Shown: positions 55,172 through 64,000 of the stretch, one piece after another
Layout of the letters: each line of letters begins with the position of its first letter
Numbering within the stretch: the stretch's first letter is position 1
NCBI RefSeq assembly: GCF_005491205.1
Contig: NZ_CP028035.1
Location: 1,488,001-1,552,000, forward strand
Source: Nissabacter sp. SGAir0207
Lineage (GTDB): Bacteria > Pseudomonadota > Gammaproteobacteria > Enterobacterales > Enterobacteriaceae
Direction of reading: 5' to 3'
Length of the DNA stretch: 64,000 bases
The notes under the pieces: model-generated
What the model saw: only the letters and a program-made list of their open reading frames with translations
Database searches by the model: none
What the model was told of the DNA's origin: nothing
Translations under genes and position numbers: made by a program

Positions 55172-56206
55172 TCAGGAGGCCATGCCCATGCCGACAATGT
55201 TGGCCGCCAGCACAATCACCAGCGCGCCGAGGCAGAGGATGCGCGTCGGCTTGGTGCCGGTGCTCAGCCACTCCTTCAGCAGCAGCCCGACGATGCCGCC
55301 ACCCAGCACGTAGAAGCTCATGTGCAGCATCCAGCTCATGTAGTCATACTGAACCGGGATGCTGGCGTGGCCCCACGCGTAGAAGAAGAACTGCAAATAC
55401 CACATCACCCCGGCCAGCACCGAGAAGAGCACGTTGGTCAACAGCACCGACGAGGCCACCGAGAGATCGGCGCGCAGCGAGAGATCGCGCCGCGTCATCA
55501 GGCGGAGGATGCAGAAGCCAAGGTTAATCAGCGCGCCGCCGCCCATGATCACCACGTAGCTCGGCAGCGCCACATAGAGCGGGCTGATGCCGATCTGGGC
55601 CGCCGCGTCATGCATCGGCTTGGCAGCGTCCATCGCGAAGGACATGCCAGCGGAGAAGACGCCGCACATTATCGCCAGTGCCAGCCCCTTGCGCAGGTTG
55701 AACTCCTCGGCACGGATGCCGAGCGCCCGCTCCTTTAGCAGGCCAGCGTAGGTGACAATGCCGACGCCCACCACCGCCACCAGCACGCCGAGCAGCGTCA
55801 TGCGGCCGCCGGGGGTGCCGATCATCATGCCGAAGCGCCCCTGGATGATGGGGGTCATCAGGGTGCCGATGATCAGGGTGATGCCGATGGCGATGCCAAT
55901 GCCGAGCGACATGCCGAGGTAGCGCATCGTCAGGCCATAGCCGATGTTGCCGACGCCCCACATCGCGCCGAACAGGAACACCGGCAACAGCACGCTGGCG
56001 CTGAAACTGCCGTAGTAGGCCCAGAAGTCAGGCAGCAGCCAGTAGCTGATGCCCCACGGCAGGATGATCCAGGAGAAGAGGCCGCCGAGTGACCACATGG
56101 TTTCCCAGGACCAGTGACGCACCTTCTTGTAGGGGGCATAGAAGCAAGCGGCGCTGGTGGCGCCGACAAAGTGCCAGAATATCCCCAGTACGATAGAACT
56201 GCTCAT
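55172..56206 (-). CDS. rhaT: L-rhamnose-proton symporter RhaT
   Basis: 344 residues from the ATG at 56206, exactly the E. coli RhaT length; upstream in-frame starts are rejected. Ten hydrophobic helices. [40 protein letters not shown] and [20 protein letters not shown] are strongly RhaT-like. Imports L-rhamnose with protons. No rhaBAD or rhaSR genes adjoin it, so its regulation here is not visible. It may allow scavenging of rhamnose; any tie to the rml polymer is conjecture. Confidence 0.94.
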   Translation of the reverse strand: MSSSIVLGIFWHFVGATSAACFYAPYKKVRHWSWETMWSLGGLFSWIILPWGISYWLLPDFWAYYGSFSASVLLPVFLFGAMWGVGNIGYGLTMRYLGMSLGIGIAIGITLIIGTLMTPIIQGRFGMMIGTPGGRMTLLGVLVAVVGVGIVTYAGLLKERALGIRAEEFNLRKGLALAIMCGVFSAGMSFAMDAAKPMHDAAAQIGISPLYVALPSYVVIMGGGALINLGFCILRLMTRRDLSLRADLSVASSVLLTNVLFSVLAGVMWYLQFFFYAWGHASIPVQYDYMSWMLHMSFYVLGGGIVGLLLKEWLSTGTKPTRILCLGALVIVLAANIVGMGMAS

Positions 56207-56970
56207 AGAGAACCCTTTGTTGTTGTTGGCAGAGGCCGCCGACGCTGGGCGGCGAGGTAAGGGGCGTGCTAGCACGCTGTCCGGCAGTGTAGGGCGCGCG
56301 GCAAGGTCGCCACCTTCCATACAGTGCCATCGCCGCGCCGCGGATGGCAGAATTCAGAAGGTCGCCGTGAGAGGGGTCACAGAACCGCGACGGCACGCGG
56401 TTCGCGTTAAAAAAGCGGGCAGGGCGGCCAGTTGGACAACGCGGGAAAATAATGGAGGGGAAGATTTTTTCGCTTTTTTTGCCGATTCATTAAAGTTCCA
56501 TGAAATAGTGCCGATAATATCCCTTCAGTCCCGTTGATAATAACCAATCGCAACTACTTTCCCTTTCCTCCTGCCCCTGCCGGCCATCAGGGGAATTTGT
56601 CATATCAGTGTCATGCTGAAGTAACATTTAGTTACATATGCCGCCTTGTTGCGATCGTCCTGTCGCCATCCTTAACCTTCCCTTATCACCTGCTGTTTAA
56701 AGCATCAGCATCATCTGCTCTGTTAACCTCAATTGTCAGACAGAGGCTATCCCACTGATTCGTTTCAGCCCGTGATGATAACCCTATGGTCGGTGGGTAA
56801 TTCTGTATAAACCGCACTCTATCAGAATAAAAAACTGTAAATTGCGTTTTTCTATGCAGATGTTCGAAATGATCTCAAAACGCGCAAATATTTGCCTTTA
56901 AGGCAGGCTTTTTAGACAGGTTTTTACATCGCCCTGATTTTTAACTCACTTTTTAGCCGTCTAAACGGAA

Positions 56971-56995
56971 TTTTTACGCTTTGCAGGCGTAAAAA
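56971..56995. promoter_or_regulatory. Perfect inverted repeat upstream of flhDC CRP site
   Basis: TTTTTACGC and GCGTAAAAA are separated by seven bases and end 11 bases before the CRP site. Symmetry and spacing suit a dimeric regulator (LysR-type or similar), but the binder is unknown. Confidence 0.5.
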
Positions 56996-57006
56996 TAGTT
57001 CATTTT

Positions 57007-57022
57007 TGTGATGCACATCACA
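57007..57022. promoter_or_regulatory. CRP-binding site of flhDC
   Basis: TGTGATGCACATCACA matches the CRP consensus TGTGA-N6-TCACA perfectly and has AT-rich flanks. Its centre is about 72 bp upstream of the predicted start, the distance used by E. coli flhDC, so cAMP-CRP activation is expected. Confidence 0.9.
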
Positions 57023-57050
57023 TTTTTTCCAAAAGGGAATGCATCCCTCG

Positions 57051-57080
57051 TTGTGTCTTTACCGCCTTCGAGAGTAGAGT
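57051..57080 (+). promoter_or_regulatory. flhDC promoter candidate
   Basis: TTGTGT (57051-57056) and TAGAGT (57075-57080) are spaced 18 bases, giving a start near 57087. The spacing to the CRP site supports it; the -10 is weak. Confidence 0.55.
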
Positions 57081-57087
57081 TGCGCCG

Positions 57088-57105
57088 ATTAGGATTAATC
57101 CTAAT
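57088..57105. promoter_or_regulatory. 18-bp palindrome at flhDC start, RcsAB-box-like
   Basis: ATTAGGATTAATCCTAAT is a perfect palindrome just after the predicted start. Its core TAGGATTAATCCTA fits the RcsAB pattern at 11 of 14 positions and would lie at about +4 to +17, where an RcsAB box represses E. coli flhDC. Confidence 0.65.
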
Positions 57106-57231
57106 TAAATGTGTAAAAGCGTTTCAGCGAAGAAGCGTTCAGATGTGGAAGGGCCTCCCCAAAACGTAAGTTTTTTTTGACCTTCGGGTCAGTTCTCACA
57201 GTTACACAATTTAATTTTTAAGCTGTACACC

Positions 57232-57246
57232 AGGATTAGGATTAGG
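57232..57246 (+). repeat. Tandem AGGATT repeats in flhDC leader (possible CsrA sites)
   Basis: AGGATTAGGATTAGG contains two GGA motifs plus a third AGG, preceded by GTACACC. The flhDC leader is a known CsrA target in E. coli; these GGA motifs are candidate sites, not proven. Confidence 0.35.
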
Positions 57247-57353
57247 TGCCGATGGACGGCCCGATCGACAGGGTCTGCTTTGGGATAGCCTGAAGTATGA
57301 AATATTTTTTTAGCCGGAAGATGTGAAAAAACATCACTGGCTGGGCGGGGTTA

Positions 57354-57707
57354 ATGGATATGTCCGAATTGCTCAAACATATATATGACATTAATTTGTC
57401 GTATCTGCTTTTAGCACAGCGTTTAATCAATGATGAAAAGGATTCAGCCATGTTTCGGCTGGGAATTGATGAGGCCATGGCGGATGCGCTGGCGCAGTTG
57501 ACCCTGCCGCAGATGGTAAAGCTGGCTGAAACCAATCAGCTCCTCTGTCAGTTCCGCTTCGACGACCACACCTCCATCTCGCGCCTGACCCAGGCCTCGC
57601 GGGTGGATGACCTCCAGCAGATCCACACCGGCATCCTGCTCTCCAGTGAGCTGGTGAGACGCGGCGCCCTGGCCGACGGCGGCCTCGCGAAGAAAAGGGC
57701 TGGGTAA
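57354..57707 (+). CDS. flhD: Flagellar master regulator subunit FlhD
   Basis: 117 residues (E. coli about 116-119); ATG at 57354 or 57360. [34 protein letters not shown] and [19 protein letters not shown] are nearly invariant FlhD segments. With FlhC it forms the FlhD4C2 activator of class II flagellar genes. Its stop overlaps the flhC start by one base. Confidence 0.97.
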   Translation: MDMSELLKHIYDINLSYLLLAQRLINDEKDSAMFRLGIDEAMADALAQLTLPQMVKLAETNQLLCQFRFDDHTSISRLTQASRVDDLQQIHTGILLSSELVRRGALADGGLAKKRAG

Positions 57708-58288
57708 TGAGCGAAAAGAGCATCGTCCAGGAGGCCAGGGACATCCAGCTGGCCATGGAACTCATCACCCTGGGCGCGCGCCTGCAAATGCTGGAGAGTG
57801 AAACCCAGCTGAGCCGTGGCCGGCTAATCAAGCTCTATAAAGAGCTACGCGGCAGCCCGCCGCCAAAGGGGATGCTGCCGTTCTCCACCGACTGGTTCAT
57901 GACCTGGGAACAGAACATCCACTCCTCGATGTTCTACAACGCCTACCAGTTTTTGGTGCAGAAGGGGCGGTGCAGCGGCGTGGAGGCGGTGATCAAAGCC
58001 TATCGCCTCTATCTGGAGCAGTGCCCGCAACAGCCGGACGCGCCGCCGGTGCTGGCGCTGACCCGCGCCTGGACGCTGGTGCGCTTTGTTGACAGCGGCA
58101 TGTTGCAGATGTCGGGTTGCACCTGTTGCGGTGGCACCTTTATCACCCACGCCCACCACCCGGCGCAGGGCTTTGTCTGTAGCCTGTGCCAGCCGCCCTC
58201 CCGCGCGGTAAAAAGACGTAAACTTTCGCCGCAACTGGCCGATATTATCCCTGAACTGCTGGACGAGAAGGTCAAGCGCGCAGTTTAA
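57707..58288 (+). CDS. flhC: Flagellar master regulator subunit FlhC
   Basis: 193 residues, as in E. coli (192). The four zinc cysteines are in GCTCCGG and [26 protein letters not shown] and [18 protein letters not shown] are conserved DNA-binding/structural segments. Provides most DNA contacts of FlhD4C2. Translationally coupled to flhD. Confidence 0.97.
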   Translation: MSEKSIVQEARDIQLAMELITLGARLQMLESETQLSRGRLIKLYKELRGSPPPKGMLPFSTDWFMTWEQNIHSSMFYNAYQFLVQKGRCSGVEAVIKAYRLYLEQCPQQPDAPPVLALTRAWTLVRFVDSGMLQMSGCTCCGGTFITHAHHPAQGFVCSLCQPPSRAVKRRKLSPQLADIIPELLDEKVKRAV

Positions 58289-58310
58289 GCGGACGAGCGG
58301 CGCCATCAAT

Positions 58311-58336
58311 CCGGGCGGGCCAACAGGCCCGGCCGG
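58311..58336 (+). repeat. GC hairpin between flhC and motA
   Basis: CCGGGCGGGCC and GGCCCGGCCGG pair with one mismatch around AACA, and there is no T-run. It may attenuate read-through from flhDC into motA. A clear FliA (sigma-28) promoter was not recognised in the 150-base gap. Confidence 0.45.
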
Positions 58337-58438
58337 TAGCAAGTATCCCCCCCGACGTTCCGTGCCCGTGGCGCTATGCCGCGGCGCTCCCCTGTGCGTG
58401 ACACCCCGCCTTTCAACCACATACATTAAGGAATCATC

Positions 58439-59311
58439 GTGTTAGTTATCATAGGTTACATCGTGGTCCTCGGCGCGGTTCTCGGCGGCTACATGATGGT
58501 CGGCGGCGAGCTGGGTGCGCTTTACCAGCCCTCTGAGCTGGTGATCATCGGCGGCGCGGCAATCGGTGCCTTTTTTGTCGGCAACAACGGCAAATCGATC
58601 AAGGCCACCCTGCGGGCGCTGCCCAAGCTGATGCGTGGCTCGAAGTACAACAAGGCGCTCTATATGGATCTGATGGGGCTGCTCTACCGCCTGTTGGCCA
58701 AATCGCGCCAGCAGGGGATGCTGTCACTGGAGCGCGATATCGACTCGCCGCCGGAGAGTGAAATTTTCTCTAATTATCCGCGCATCTTGGCCGATAAAGT
58801 GCTGATGGAGTACTTAACGGATTACCTGCGCCTGATGGTGAGCGGCAACATGAACGCCCACGAGATTGAGGCGCTGATGGATGAAGAGATCGAAACCTTC
58901 GAGAATGAGAGCGAGGTGCCGGCGGGCAGCCTGTCGATGATTGGCGACTCCCTGCCGGCATTCGGCATCGTGGCGGCGGTGATGGGGGTAGTGCACGCGC
59001 TGGCCTCCGCCGACCGCCCGGCCGCCGAGCTGGGGGAGCTGATTGCCCACGCGATGGTCGGCACCTTCCTCGGCATCCTGCTGGCCTATGGCTTCATCTC
59101 GCCGCTGGCGGCGGTGCTGCGCCAGAAGTGCGCCGAGAACGTCAAGATGATGCAGTGCATCAAGGTGACGCTGCTGTCGAGCATCAATGGCTATGCGCCG
59201 CAGATCGCGGTGGAGTTTGGCCGTAAGACCCTCTACACCAGCGAGCGCCCCTCCTTTATGGAGCTGGAGGAGCACGTGCGCAAAGTGAAGTCGCCGGGCG
59301 GGGATGCATGA
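58439..59311 (+). CDS. motA: Flagellar stator protein MotA
   Basis: 290 residues from a GTG start after AAGGAATC. Four membrane helices; the cytoplasmic loop has Arg90 (AKSR) and Glu98 (LSLE), the residues that interact with FliG in E. coli Mot[21 protein letters not shown] is the conserved third helix. Forms the proton-conducting stator with MotB. Overlaps motB by 4 bases. Confidence 0.96.
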   Translation: MLVIIGYIVVLGAVLGGYMMVGGELGALYQPSELVIIGGAAIGAFFVGNNGKSIKATLRALPKLMRGSKYNKALYMDLMGLLYRLLAKSRQQGMLSLERDIDSPPESEIFSNYPRILADKVLMEYLTDYLRLMVSGNMNAHEIEALMDEEIETFENESEVPAGSLSMIGDSLPAFGIVAAVMGVVHALASADRPAAELGELIAHAMVGTFLGILLAYGFISPLAAVLRQKCAENVKMMQCIKVTLLSSINGYAPQIAVEFGRKTLYTSERPSFMELEEHVRKVKSPGGDA

Positions 59312-60360
59312 AACAGCAAGACGCACGCGTGGTGATCAAGCGCAAGCGGGCGAAGCATGGCGGCGGCCACCACGGCGGCTCCTGGAAGATCGCCTATGCC
59401 GACTTTATGACCGCCATGATGGCCTTCTTTCTGGTGATGTGGCTTATCTCCATCGCCAGCCCGAAAGAGCTGACGCAGATCGCCGAGTATTTCCGCACGC
59501 CGCTGAAGGTGGCACTGAGCGGCGGCCAGCGCAGCAGCGACAGCGAAAGCCCGATCCCCGGCGGCGGCGATGACCCGACGCGCCATGAGGGCGAGGTGCA
59601 CAAGGTGGTGGAGCGCTCAGAGAAGATCGAGGAGAACGCCCGGCTGCAAAAGCTGCATGAGGATCTTGACCAGCTGCTGGAGTCCGATCCGCGCCTGCGC
59701 GCCCTGCGGCCGCACCTGCTGATCACCCTGACCGAACAGGGGCTGCGCATCCAGATCATCGATAGCCAGAACCGGCCGATGTTCCGCACCGGCAGCGCGC
59801 AGGTGGAGCCTTACATGCGTGACATTCTGCGCGCCATCGGGCCGATCCTCGATCACTTCCCGAACAAAATCAGTCTGGCGGGCCATACCGATGACATTCC
59901 CTATGTCACCGGCGAGCGCGGCTACAGCAACTGGGAGCTGTCCGCTGACCGCGCCAACGCCAGCCGGCGCGAGCTGGTCTACGGCGGCCTGAGCGAGGGC
60001 AAGGTACTGCGGGTGATGGGGCTGGCGGCCACCATGCAGCTGCGCAACCACGAGGCGGGTGACGCCATCAACCGCCGCATCAGCATTCTGGTGCTGAACA
60101 AAGAGGCGCAACAAAACATTGAGCGGGAGAACAGCGAGGGCAGCGGCGTCACGCTGAGCCAGCCCGGCGCGCTGTCAGCGATGACCCCGGCCGGTCAGGC
60201 CGGTGCGCCAGCGGCTACCCCGCCACAGACTCAACAACCGACCCCGGTGACGGCGCCTGCGCCGGCGGCGGCCCCGGACGCGCCGCCCAGCGCCGCGCTG
60301 CCGGCCGCCCCGGCCGGCCCTGCCGGTCAGCCGCGACTCACAGCAGAGGTGACACCGTGA
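59308..60360 (+). CDS. motB: Flagellar stator protein MotB with extended C-terminal tail
   Basis: 350 residues, longer than E. coli MotB (308). One membrane helix with the proton-carrying Asp32 ([14 protein letters not shown]). The OmpA-like peptidoglycan-binding domain is about 145-270 ([26 protein letters not shown]). The last 75 residues are a Pro/Ala-rich low-complexity tail. Overlaps cheA by the GTGA arrangement. Confidence 0.95.
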   Translation: MKQQDARVVIKRKRAKHGGGHHGGSWKIAYADFMTAMMAFFLVMWLISIASPKELTQIAEYFRTPLKVALSGGQRSSDSESPIPGGGDDPTRHEGEVHKVVERSEKIEENARLQKLHEDLDQLLESDPRLRALRPHLLITLTEQGLRIQIIDSQNRPMFRTGSAQVEPYMRDILRAIGPILDHFPNKISLAGHTDDIPYVTGERGYSNWELSADRANASRRELVYGGLSEGKVLRVMGLAATMQLRNHEAGDAINRRISILVLNKEAQQNIERENSEGSGVTLSQPGALSAMTPAGQAGAPAATPPQTQQPTPVTAPAPAAAPDAPPSAALPAAPAGPAGQPRLTAEVTP

Positions 60361-62345
60361 GCATGGATATCAGTGATTTTTACCAGACGTTTTTCGACGA
60401 GGCGGATGAGCTGCTGGCGGACATGGAGCAGCACCTGCTGCTGCTCGATCCGCACAGCCCGGACATTGAGCAGCTGAACGCGATCTTCCGCGCGGCGCAC
60501 TCGATCAAGGGCGGGGCGGCCACCTTTGGCTTTTCAGTGCTCCAGGAGACCACCCACCTACTGGAGAACCTGCTGGATGGGGCGCGCCGCAGCGAGATGC
60601 AGCTGAGCACCGAGATTATCAACCTGTTTTTGGAAACCAAAGATATTATGCAGGAGCAGTTGGACGCGTATAAATCTTCCCAGGACCCGGACGCCGGGAG
60701 CTTCACTTACATCTGCGAAGCCCTGCGCCAGCTGGCCCTTGAGGCGCAGGGCGGTGACGCACCGGCCGCGGCACCTGCCCCGGCCGCCCACCCCGCGCCG
60801 GTGGCCGCCGCGCCGCAACCTGCCGCCAACGGCGGCCTGCGCGTCTGCCTGACCGGGCTGAAGCCGCAGGAGATCCCGCTGATGCTGGAGGAGCTGGGCA
60901 ACCTCGGTGAGGTGACCGATGCGCAGCAGGGGGAGAACAGCCTGGAGGCGACGCTGCATAGCTCGGTCAGCGAGGATGATATCAGCGCCGTGCTCTGCTT
61001 TGTGCTGGAGCCAGACCAGATAAGCTTTGGCGCACCGCCGCCGCCAGCCCCTGCCGCCGAGGTCGCGGCCCCGGCAGTTACCCCGGCTGTGGTGGAGGCC
61101 GCCGCGCCCGTGGCGAAAGCCGCCGAGCCAGCCAAGGCGCGCGCCGCCGCCAAACCCGCCGAATCCACCAGCATCCGCGTGGCGGTCGAGAAGGTCGACC
61201 AGCTGATTAATCTGGTGGGCGAACTGGTGATCACCCAGTCGATGCTGGCGCAGCGCTCCGGCACCCTCGACCCGGTCAACCACGGCGACCTGCTCAACAG
61301 CATGGGCCAGCTGGAGCGCAATGCGCGTGACCTGCAAGAGTCGGTGATGTCGATCCGCATGATGCCGATGGAGTACGTCTTCAGCCGCTTCCCGCGTCTG
61401 GTACGCGATCTGGCCAGCAAACTGGGCAAGCAGGTGGAGCTGACCTTGCAGGGCAGTTCCACCGAACTGGACAAGAGCCTGATTGAACGCATCATCGACC
61501 CGTTGACGCACCTGGTGCGCAACAGCCTCGACCACGGCATTGAGAACGCCGCCACCCGGCAGGCCAACGGCAAAAGCCCGGTGGGCAACCTGATCCTCTC
61601 GGCGGAGCATCAGGGCGGTAACATCTGCATTGAGGTGGTGGATGACGGCGCGGGCCTCAACCGCGAGCGCATTCTGGCGAAAGCCGCCTCCTCCGGCCTG
61701 CCGGTCAGCGACAGCATGACCGACGAAGAGGTCGGGATGCTGATCTTCGCGCCGGGCTTCTCTACCGCCGAGCAGGTGACGGACGTCTCCGGCCGTGGCG
61801 TCGGCATGGACGTGGTGAAGCGGAACATTCAGGAGATGGGCGGCCACGTCGAGATCCACTCCCAGCAGGGCAAGGGCACCACCATCCGCATCTTGCTGCC
61901 GCTGACGCTGGCGATCCTCGACGGCATGTCGGTCAAGGTGGGCAACGAGGTGTTTATCCTGCCGCTGAACGCGGTGATGGAGTCGCTGCAACCGCTGGCG
62001 GAGGATCTCCACCCACTGGCCGGCGGCGAGCGGGTGTTGCAGGTGCGCGGCGAATACCTGCCGCTGGTGGAGCTGTTCCGGGTCTTTGACGTGGCGGGCG
62101 CCCGCACTGAGGCGACGCAGGGCATCGTGGTGATCCTGCAAAGCGCCGGGCGACGCTACGCCCTGTTGGTTGACCAGCTGATTGGCCAGCACCAGGTGGT
62201 GGTCAAGAATCTCGAGAGCAACTATCGCAAGGTGCCGGGGATCTCCGCGGCCACCATTCTGGGCGACGGCAGCGTGGCGCTGATCGTTGATGTCTCCGCG
62301 CTTCAGGCGCTGAACCGGGAAAAGCGGGTTACGGTCGCCGCCTGA
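60357..62345 (+). CDS. cheA: Chemotaxis histidine kinase CheA
   Basis: 662 residues from GTG 60357 (ATG 60363 also possible). P1 has phospho-accepting His48 (RAAHSIKGG). The P2 CheY/CheB-binding domain is about 155-235, flanked by long Ala/Pro linkers. P3 dimerisation begins near 265. The P4 kinase has [21 protein letters not shown] and [11 protein letters not shown]5 (about 510-655) binds CheW. Met98 matches the start of the short CheA form of E. coli. Confidence 0.96.
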   Translation: MSMDISDFYQTFFDEADELLADMEQHLLLLDPHSPDIEQLNAIFRAAHSIKGGAATFGFSVLQETTHLLENLLDGARRSEMQLSTEIINLFLETKDIMQEQLDAYKSSQDPDAGSFTYICEALRQLALEAQGGDAPAAAPAPAAHPAPVAAAPQPAANGGLRVCLTGLKPQEIPLMLEELGNLGEVTDAQQGENSLEATLHSSVSEDDISAVLCFVLEPDQISFGAPPPPAPAAEVAAPAVTPAVVEAAAPVAKAAEPAKARAAAKPAESTSIRVAVEKVDQLINLVGELVITQSMLAQRSGTLDPVNHGDLLNSMGQLERNARDLQESVMSIRMMPMEYVFSRFPRLVRDLASKLGKQVELTLQGSSTELDKSLIERIIDPLTHLVRNSLDHGIENAATRQANGKSPVGNLILSAEHQGGNICIEVVDDGAGLNRERILAKAASSGLPVSDSMTDEEVGMLIFAPGFSTAEQVTDVSGRGVGMDVVKRNIQEMGGHVEIHSQQGKGTTIRILLPLTLAILDGMSVKVGNEVFILPLNAVMESLQPLAEDLHPLAGGERVLQVRGEYLPLVELFRVFDVAGARTEATQGIVVILQSAGRRYALLVDQLIGQHQVVVKNLESNYRKVPGISAATILGDGSVALIVDVSALQALNREKRVTVAA

Positions 62346-62385
62346 GGCGACCCTGATCCCATCGCAACATAGGTAGGAAATGAAC

Positions 62386-62883
62386 ATGGCTGGACTGGCA
62401 ACTGTGACAAAACTGGCGGGTGAGACGGTAGGGCAGGAGTTCCTGATCTTCACGCTCGGTGACGAAGAGTATGGGATTGATATCCTTAAGGTGCAGGAGA
62501 TCCGCGGTTACGATCAGGTGACGCGCATCGCCAACACTCCCGCCTTTATCAAGGGCGTCACCAACCTGCGTGGCGTAATTGTGCCGATCATCGACCTGCG
62601 GGTGAAGTTCGCCCAGCAGGGGGTAGAGTACAATGACAACACCGTGGTGATCGTGCTCAATCTGGAGCAGCGCGTGGTAGGCATCGTGGTGGATGGCGTC
62701 TCGGATGTGCTTTCGCTGACGGCTGAGCAGATCCGCCCGGCACCGGAGTTTGCGGTCACGCTGGCGACCGAGTACCTCACCGGCCTCGGCTCACTGGGTG
62801 AGCGGATGCTGATTCTGGTGGACATTGAGCGGCTGCTCAGCAGCGAGGAGATGGCGCTGATTGAGAGCGTCGCCAAAGCCTGA
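62386..62883 (+). CDS. cheW: Chemotaxis coupling protein CheW
   Basis: 165 residues from the ATG at 62386, well spaced from AGGTAGGA; an ATG six bases earlier is too close. [36 protein letters not shown] and [20 protein letters not shown] are typical. Links receptors to CheA. A terminator follows directly, so the usual receptor-cheRBYZ continuation is absent from this point. Confidence 0.96.
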   Translation: MAGLATVTKLAGETVGQEFLIFTLGDEEYGIDILKVQEIRGYDQVTRIANTPAFIKGVTNLRGVIVPIIDLRVKFAQQGVEYNDNTVVIVLNLEQRVVGIVVDGVSDVLSLTAEQIRPAPEFAVTLATEYLTGLGSLGERMLILVDIERLLSSEEMALIESVAKA

Positions 62884-62889
62884 TAAATC

Positions 62890-62912
62890 AACCCCCGCCA
62901 AGGGGGTTTTTT
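62890..62912 (+). terminator. Rho-independent terminator after cheW
   Basis: AACCCCC and GGGGGTT pair around a short loop, followed by T6. It ends the motA-motB-cheA-cheW transcript. Confidence 0.88.
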
Positions 62913-63154
62913 ATTTTCTCCCTCCGCTATTTCTCCCCATTAATAAGTAAATCTTGGACTATTGAATTTATCATCACTATTTCCGTTACGATTCTTCTGA
63001 ATGGGCGGGAATAGTTAATTTTAGTGCTAATTAATCAATTATTATTAATTGTTAAATTGAAAATATAAGCCTGCTTATTTATTCTTCTCCTGAATTCAAT
63101 AGGGGCGTTTTGACGAGTGCCCGTGCCGAAATTTATTAATTCTGTGAGGAATCT
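62913..63154 (+). promoter_or_regulatory. AT-rich upstream region of fimbrial operon
   Basis: Strongly AT-rich between GC-rich genes, with many TTAATTAA-like runs near 63020-63080, as often seen at H-NS-silenced acquired loci. No single promoter stands out. GAGGAAT just before 63155 is the pilin ribosome site. Confidence 0.4.
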
Positions 63155-63715
63155 ATGGTATCTTTCAAAAAAAGTCTTCTCTGTCTGGCGGCATCTACTC
63201 TGCTGGTTGCAGGCGGCGCATTGGCTGACGCAGGTCAGGGCGAAGGGAAAATTACCTTTAAAGGCGTGGTGATTGACGCCCCATGCTCCATCTCGCCAGA
63301 CAGCGTGGACATGGAGGTGAACCTTGGTGAAGTCTCCACCGATGCCCTGAAGTCAGGCACCTCCGCCCCGATCAGTTTCGACATCAAATTGCAGGATTGC
63401 CAGCTGGATGACGGCACGGGCACCCCGGTAGCCACCAAGGTTGGCGTCACCTTCAACAGCGCCAACGTTGACCCGTCCGCTGCCAACATCCTGGCGAACA
63501 CCCGTGGGCTGGAAGGGGCGCACAACGTCGGCGTACGCCTGATGAAAGAGGATGAGAGCCACATCGATTTGGGCGTGGAGCAAGACGTGCCGCTGGTCGG
63601 CATGAATGACGTACAGGTTCTGACCTTCAAGGCGCACATGGAAAGCCTGCCATCTGGCTTGCCAACCCCAGGGGCCGTCGAAGCCAATGCCACCTATGTG
63701 CTTAATTACCTGTAA
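63155..63715 (+). CDS. Type 1-family fimbrial major subunit
   Basis: 186 residues. A Sec signal (MVSFKKSLLCLAASTLLVAG) is cleaved after GALA. The mature pilin has the Cys pair in APCSISPDS and LQDCQL, and ends with the ATYVLNYL beta-strand whose penultimate-Tyr pattern is needed for chaperone binding and donor-strand exchange. First gene of a chaperone-usher operon; the usher follows at once. Confidence 0.92.
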   Translation: MVSFKKSLLCLAASTLLVAGGALADAGQGEGKITFKGVVIDAPCSISPDSVDMEVNLGEVSTDALKSGTSAPISFDIKLQDCQLDDGTGTPVATKVGVTFNSANVDPSAANILANTRGLEGAHNVGVRLMKEDESHIDLGVEQDVPLVGMNDVQVLTFKAHMESLPSGLPTPGAVEANATYVLNYL

Positions 63716-63797
63716 TGAATACGATGGTAAGGAATTTATTGCCGGAGGGTGACTTCCGGCACCTAAATTAATTTCACTTGCTGGTGTCCCCACTATT

Positions 63798-64000
63798 ATG
63801 ATCGCGTCCACGTGCGTTATTCGCCAGGGTGTAATAATGGCGATGCTGGCGATGATGTTACACGCCGCGCCAGCACCTGCCGTTGAATTCAATATTAACG
63901 CCATTGATGCGGATGTGCGGGGGAATATCAATCTCGCCGCCTTCGCACAGGCGGGAAATATTGCACCGGGCGACTACCTGCTGGACGTTACCCTGAATGG
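63798..64000 (+). CDS. Fimbrial outer-membrane usher, N-terminal part (3' end outside window)
   Basis: Open from ATG 63798 to the window edge, 67 codons. A signal peptide (MAMLAMMLHAAPAPA core) is followed by VEFNINAIDADVRGNINLAA and FAQAGNIAPGDYLLDVTLNG, the usual start of FimD/PapC ushers (F-N-x-x-F/I-L/D... PGxYxLDVxxNG). It forms the outer-membrane secretion pore and binds chaperone-pilin complexes. No chaperone gene lies between pilin and usher, so it is expected downstream. Confidence 0.88.
   Translation, partial: MIASTCVIRQGVIMAMLAMMLHAAPAPAVEFNINAIDADVRGNINLAAFAQAGNIAPGDYLLDVTLN

Larger units (their letters stand above)
56207..57353. other. Long regulatory region between rhaT and flhD
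   Basis: 1.15 kb with no supported gene; a 74-codon frame at 56534 has no features of a protein. It becomes AT-rich towards flhD and contains inverted repeats (GTAAC/GTTAC at 56621-56635, TGCCTT/AAGGCA at 56893-56905, CCGT/ACGG at 56957-56968, and a 9-bp repeat at 56971), a CRP site, the flhDC promoter candidate, an RcsAB-like palindrome and a leader of about 265 bases. Confidence 0.8.

Noticed and set aside
56534..56758. 74-codon frame in the rhaT-flhD gap
   Set aside because: No ribosome site, no motif, and it lies in a regulatory region; treated as chance.
58289..58438. FliA (sigma-28) promoter before motA
   Set aside because: I looked for TAAA-N15-GCCGATAA; only poor matches with wrong spacing were found, so no site is claimed.
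60558..62453. Long minus-strand frame opposite cheA (631 codons)
   Set aside because: Shadow of cheA with Arg/His/Gln-rich low-complexity content and no ribosome site; cheA itself is unambiguous.

Overview
The window is a chromosomal segment of a fairly GC-rich enterobacterium. The backbone order udk-dcd-asmA-yegH, a capsule/O-antigen locus, gnd-hisIFAHBCDG-hisL-yeeZ and flhDC-motAB-cheAW is typical of Enterobacterales. It suggests a Serratia/Yersiniaceae-like member, but the genus cannot be fixed from sequence reading alone. No rRNA, tRNA, CRISPR array, insertion sequence or prophage was recognised.

Layout. Positions 1-7331 hold the udk 3' end, dcd, asmA, dcuC, a YcfT-like membrane acyltransferase and, on the minus strand, yegH. 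A 1.1-kb AT-rich leader (7332-8435) carries a JUMPstart/ops element and opens a capsule-type operon: wza-wzb-wzc, a GT2, an O-acetyltransferase, three GT4 enzymes, a Wzy-like polymerase, manC-manB, wbaP, a galU paralogue and galF. It ends at strong terminators near 24.75-24.84 kb. A second block (24880-31496) encodes a Tat-exported, tailspike-like beta-helix protein, a WzxC-type flippase, a pyruvyltransferase, a GT2 and galE. A separate galU follows.

From 32.7 to 45.0 kb lies a second polysaccharide system. rmlBA (minus) diverges from rmlCD-wzm-wzt, a 1,341-residue multidomain enzyme and two GT2 genes (plus). This is an ABC-transporter-dependent, rhamnose-containing O-polysaccharide cluster. 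The large protein joins a methyltransferase, a coiled coil and two glycosyltransferase domains in one chain, which I read as a fused chain terminator, length ruler and polymerase. gnd and the complete his operon, with its attenuator and hisL, close the locus.

From 54.3 kb come yeeZ, rhaT, a long regulatory region with a perfect CRP site and an RcsAB-like palindrome, then flhDC, motAB and cheAW. A terminator and the start of a chaperone-usher fimbrial operon follow, with a pilin and an usher truncated by the window end. Receptor and cheRBYZ genes would be usual at that place.

The genes fit one theme, switching between encapsulated and motile states. GalU/GalF/GalE, ManB/ManC and RmlABCD supply UDP-Glc/UDP-Gal, GDP-Man and dTDP-Rha. 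WbaP starts the Wzx/Wzy/Wza-exported polymer. Wzm/Wzt export the rhamnose polymer. Candidate RcsAB boxes precede the wza and rml transcription units and overlap the flhDC start region, so the Rcs phosphorelay may raise polysaccharide and lower flagella from this one segment.
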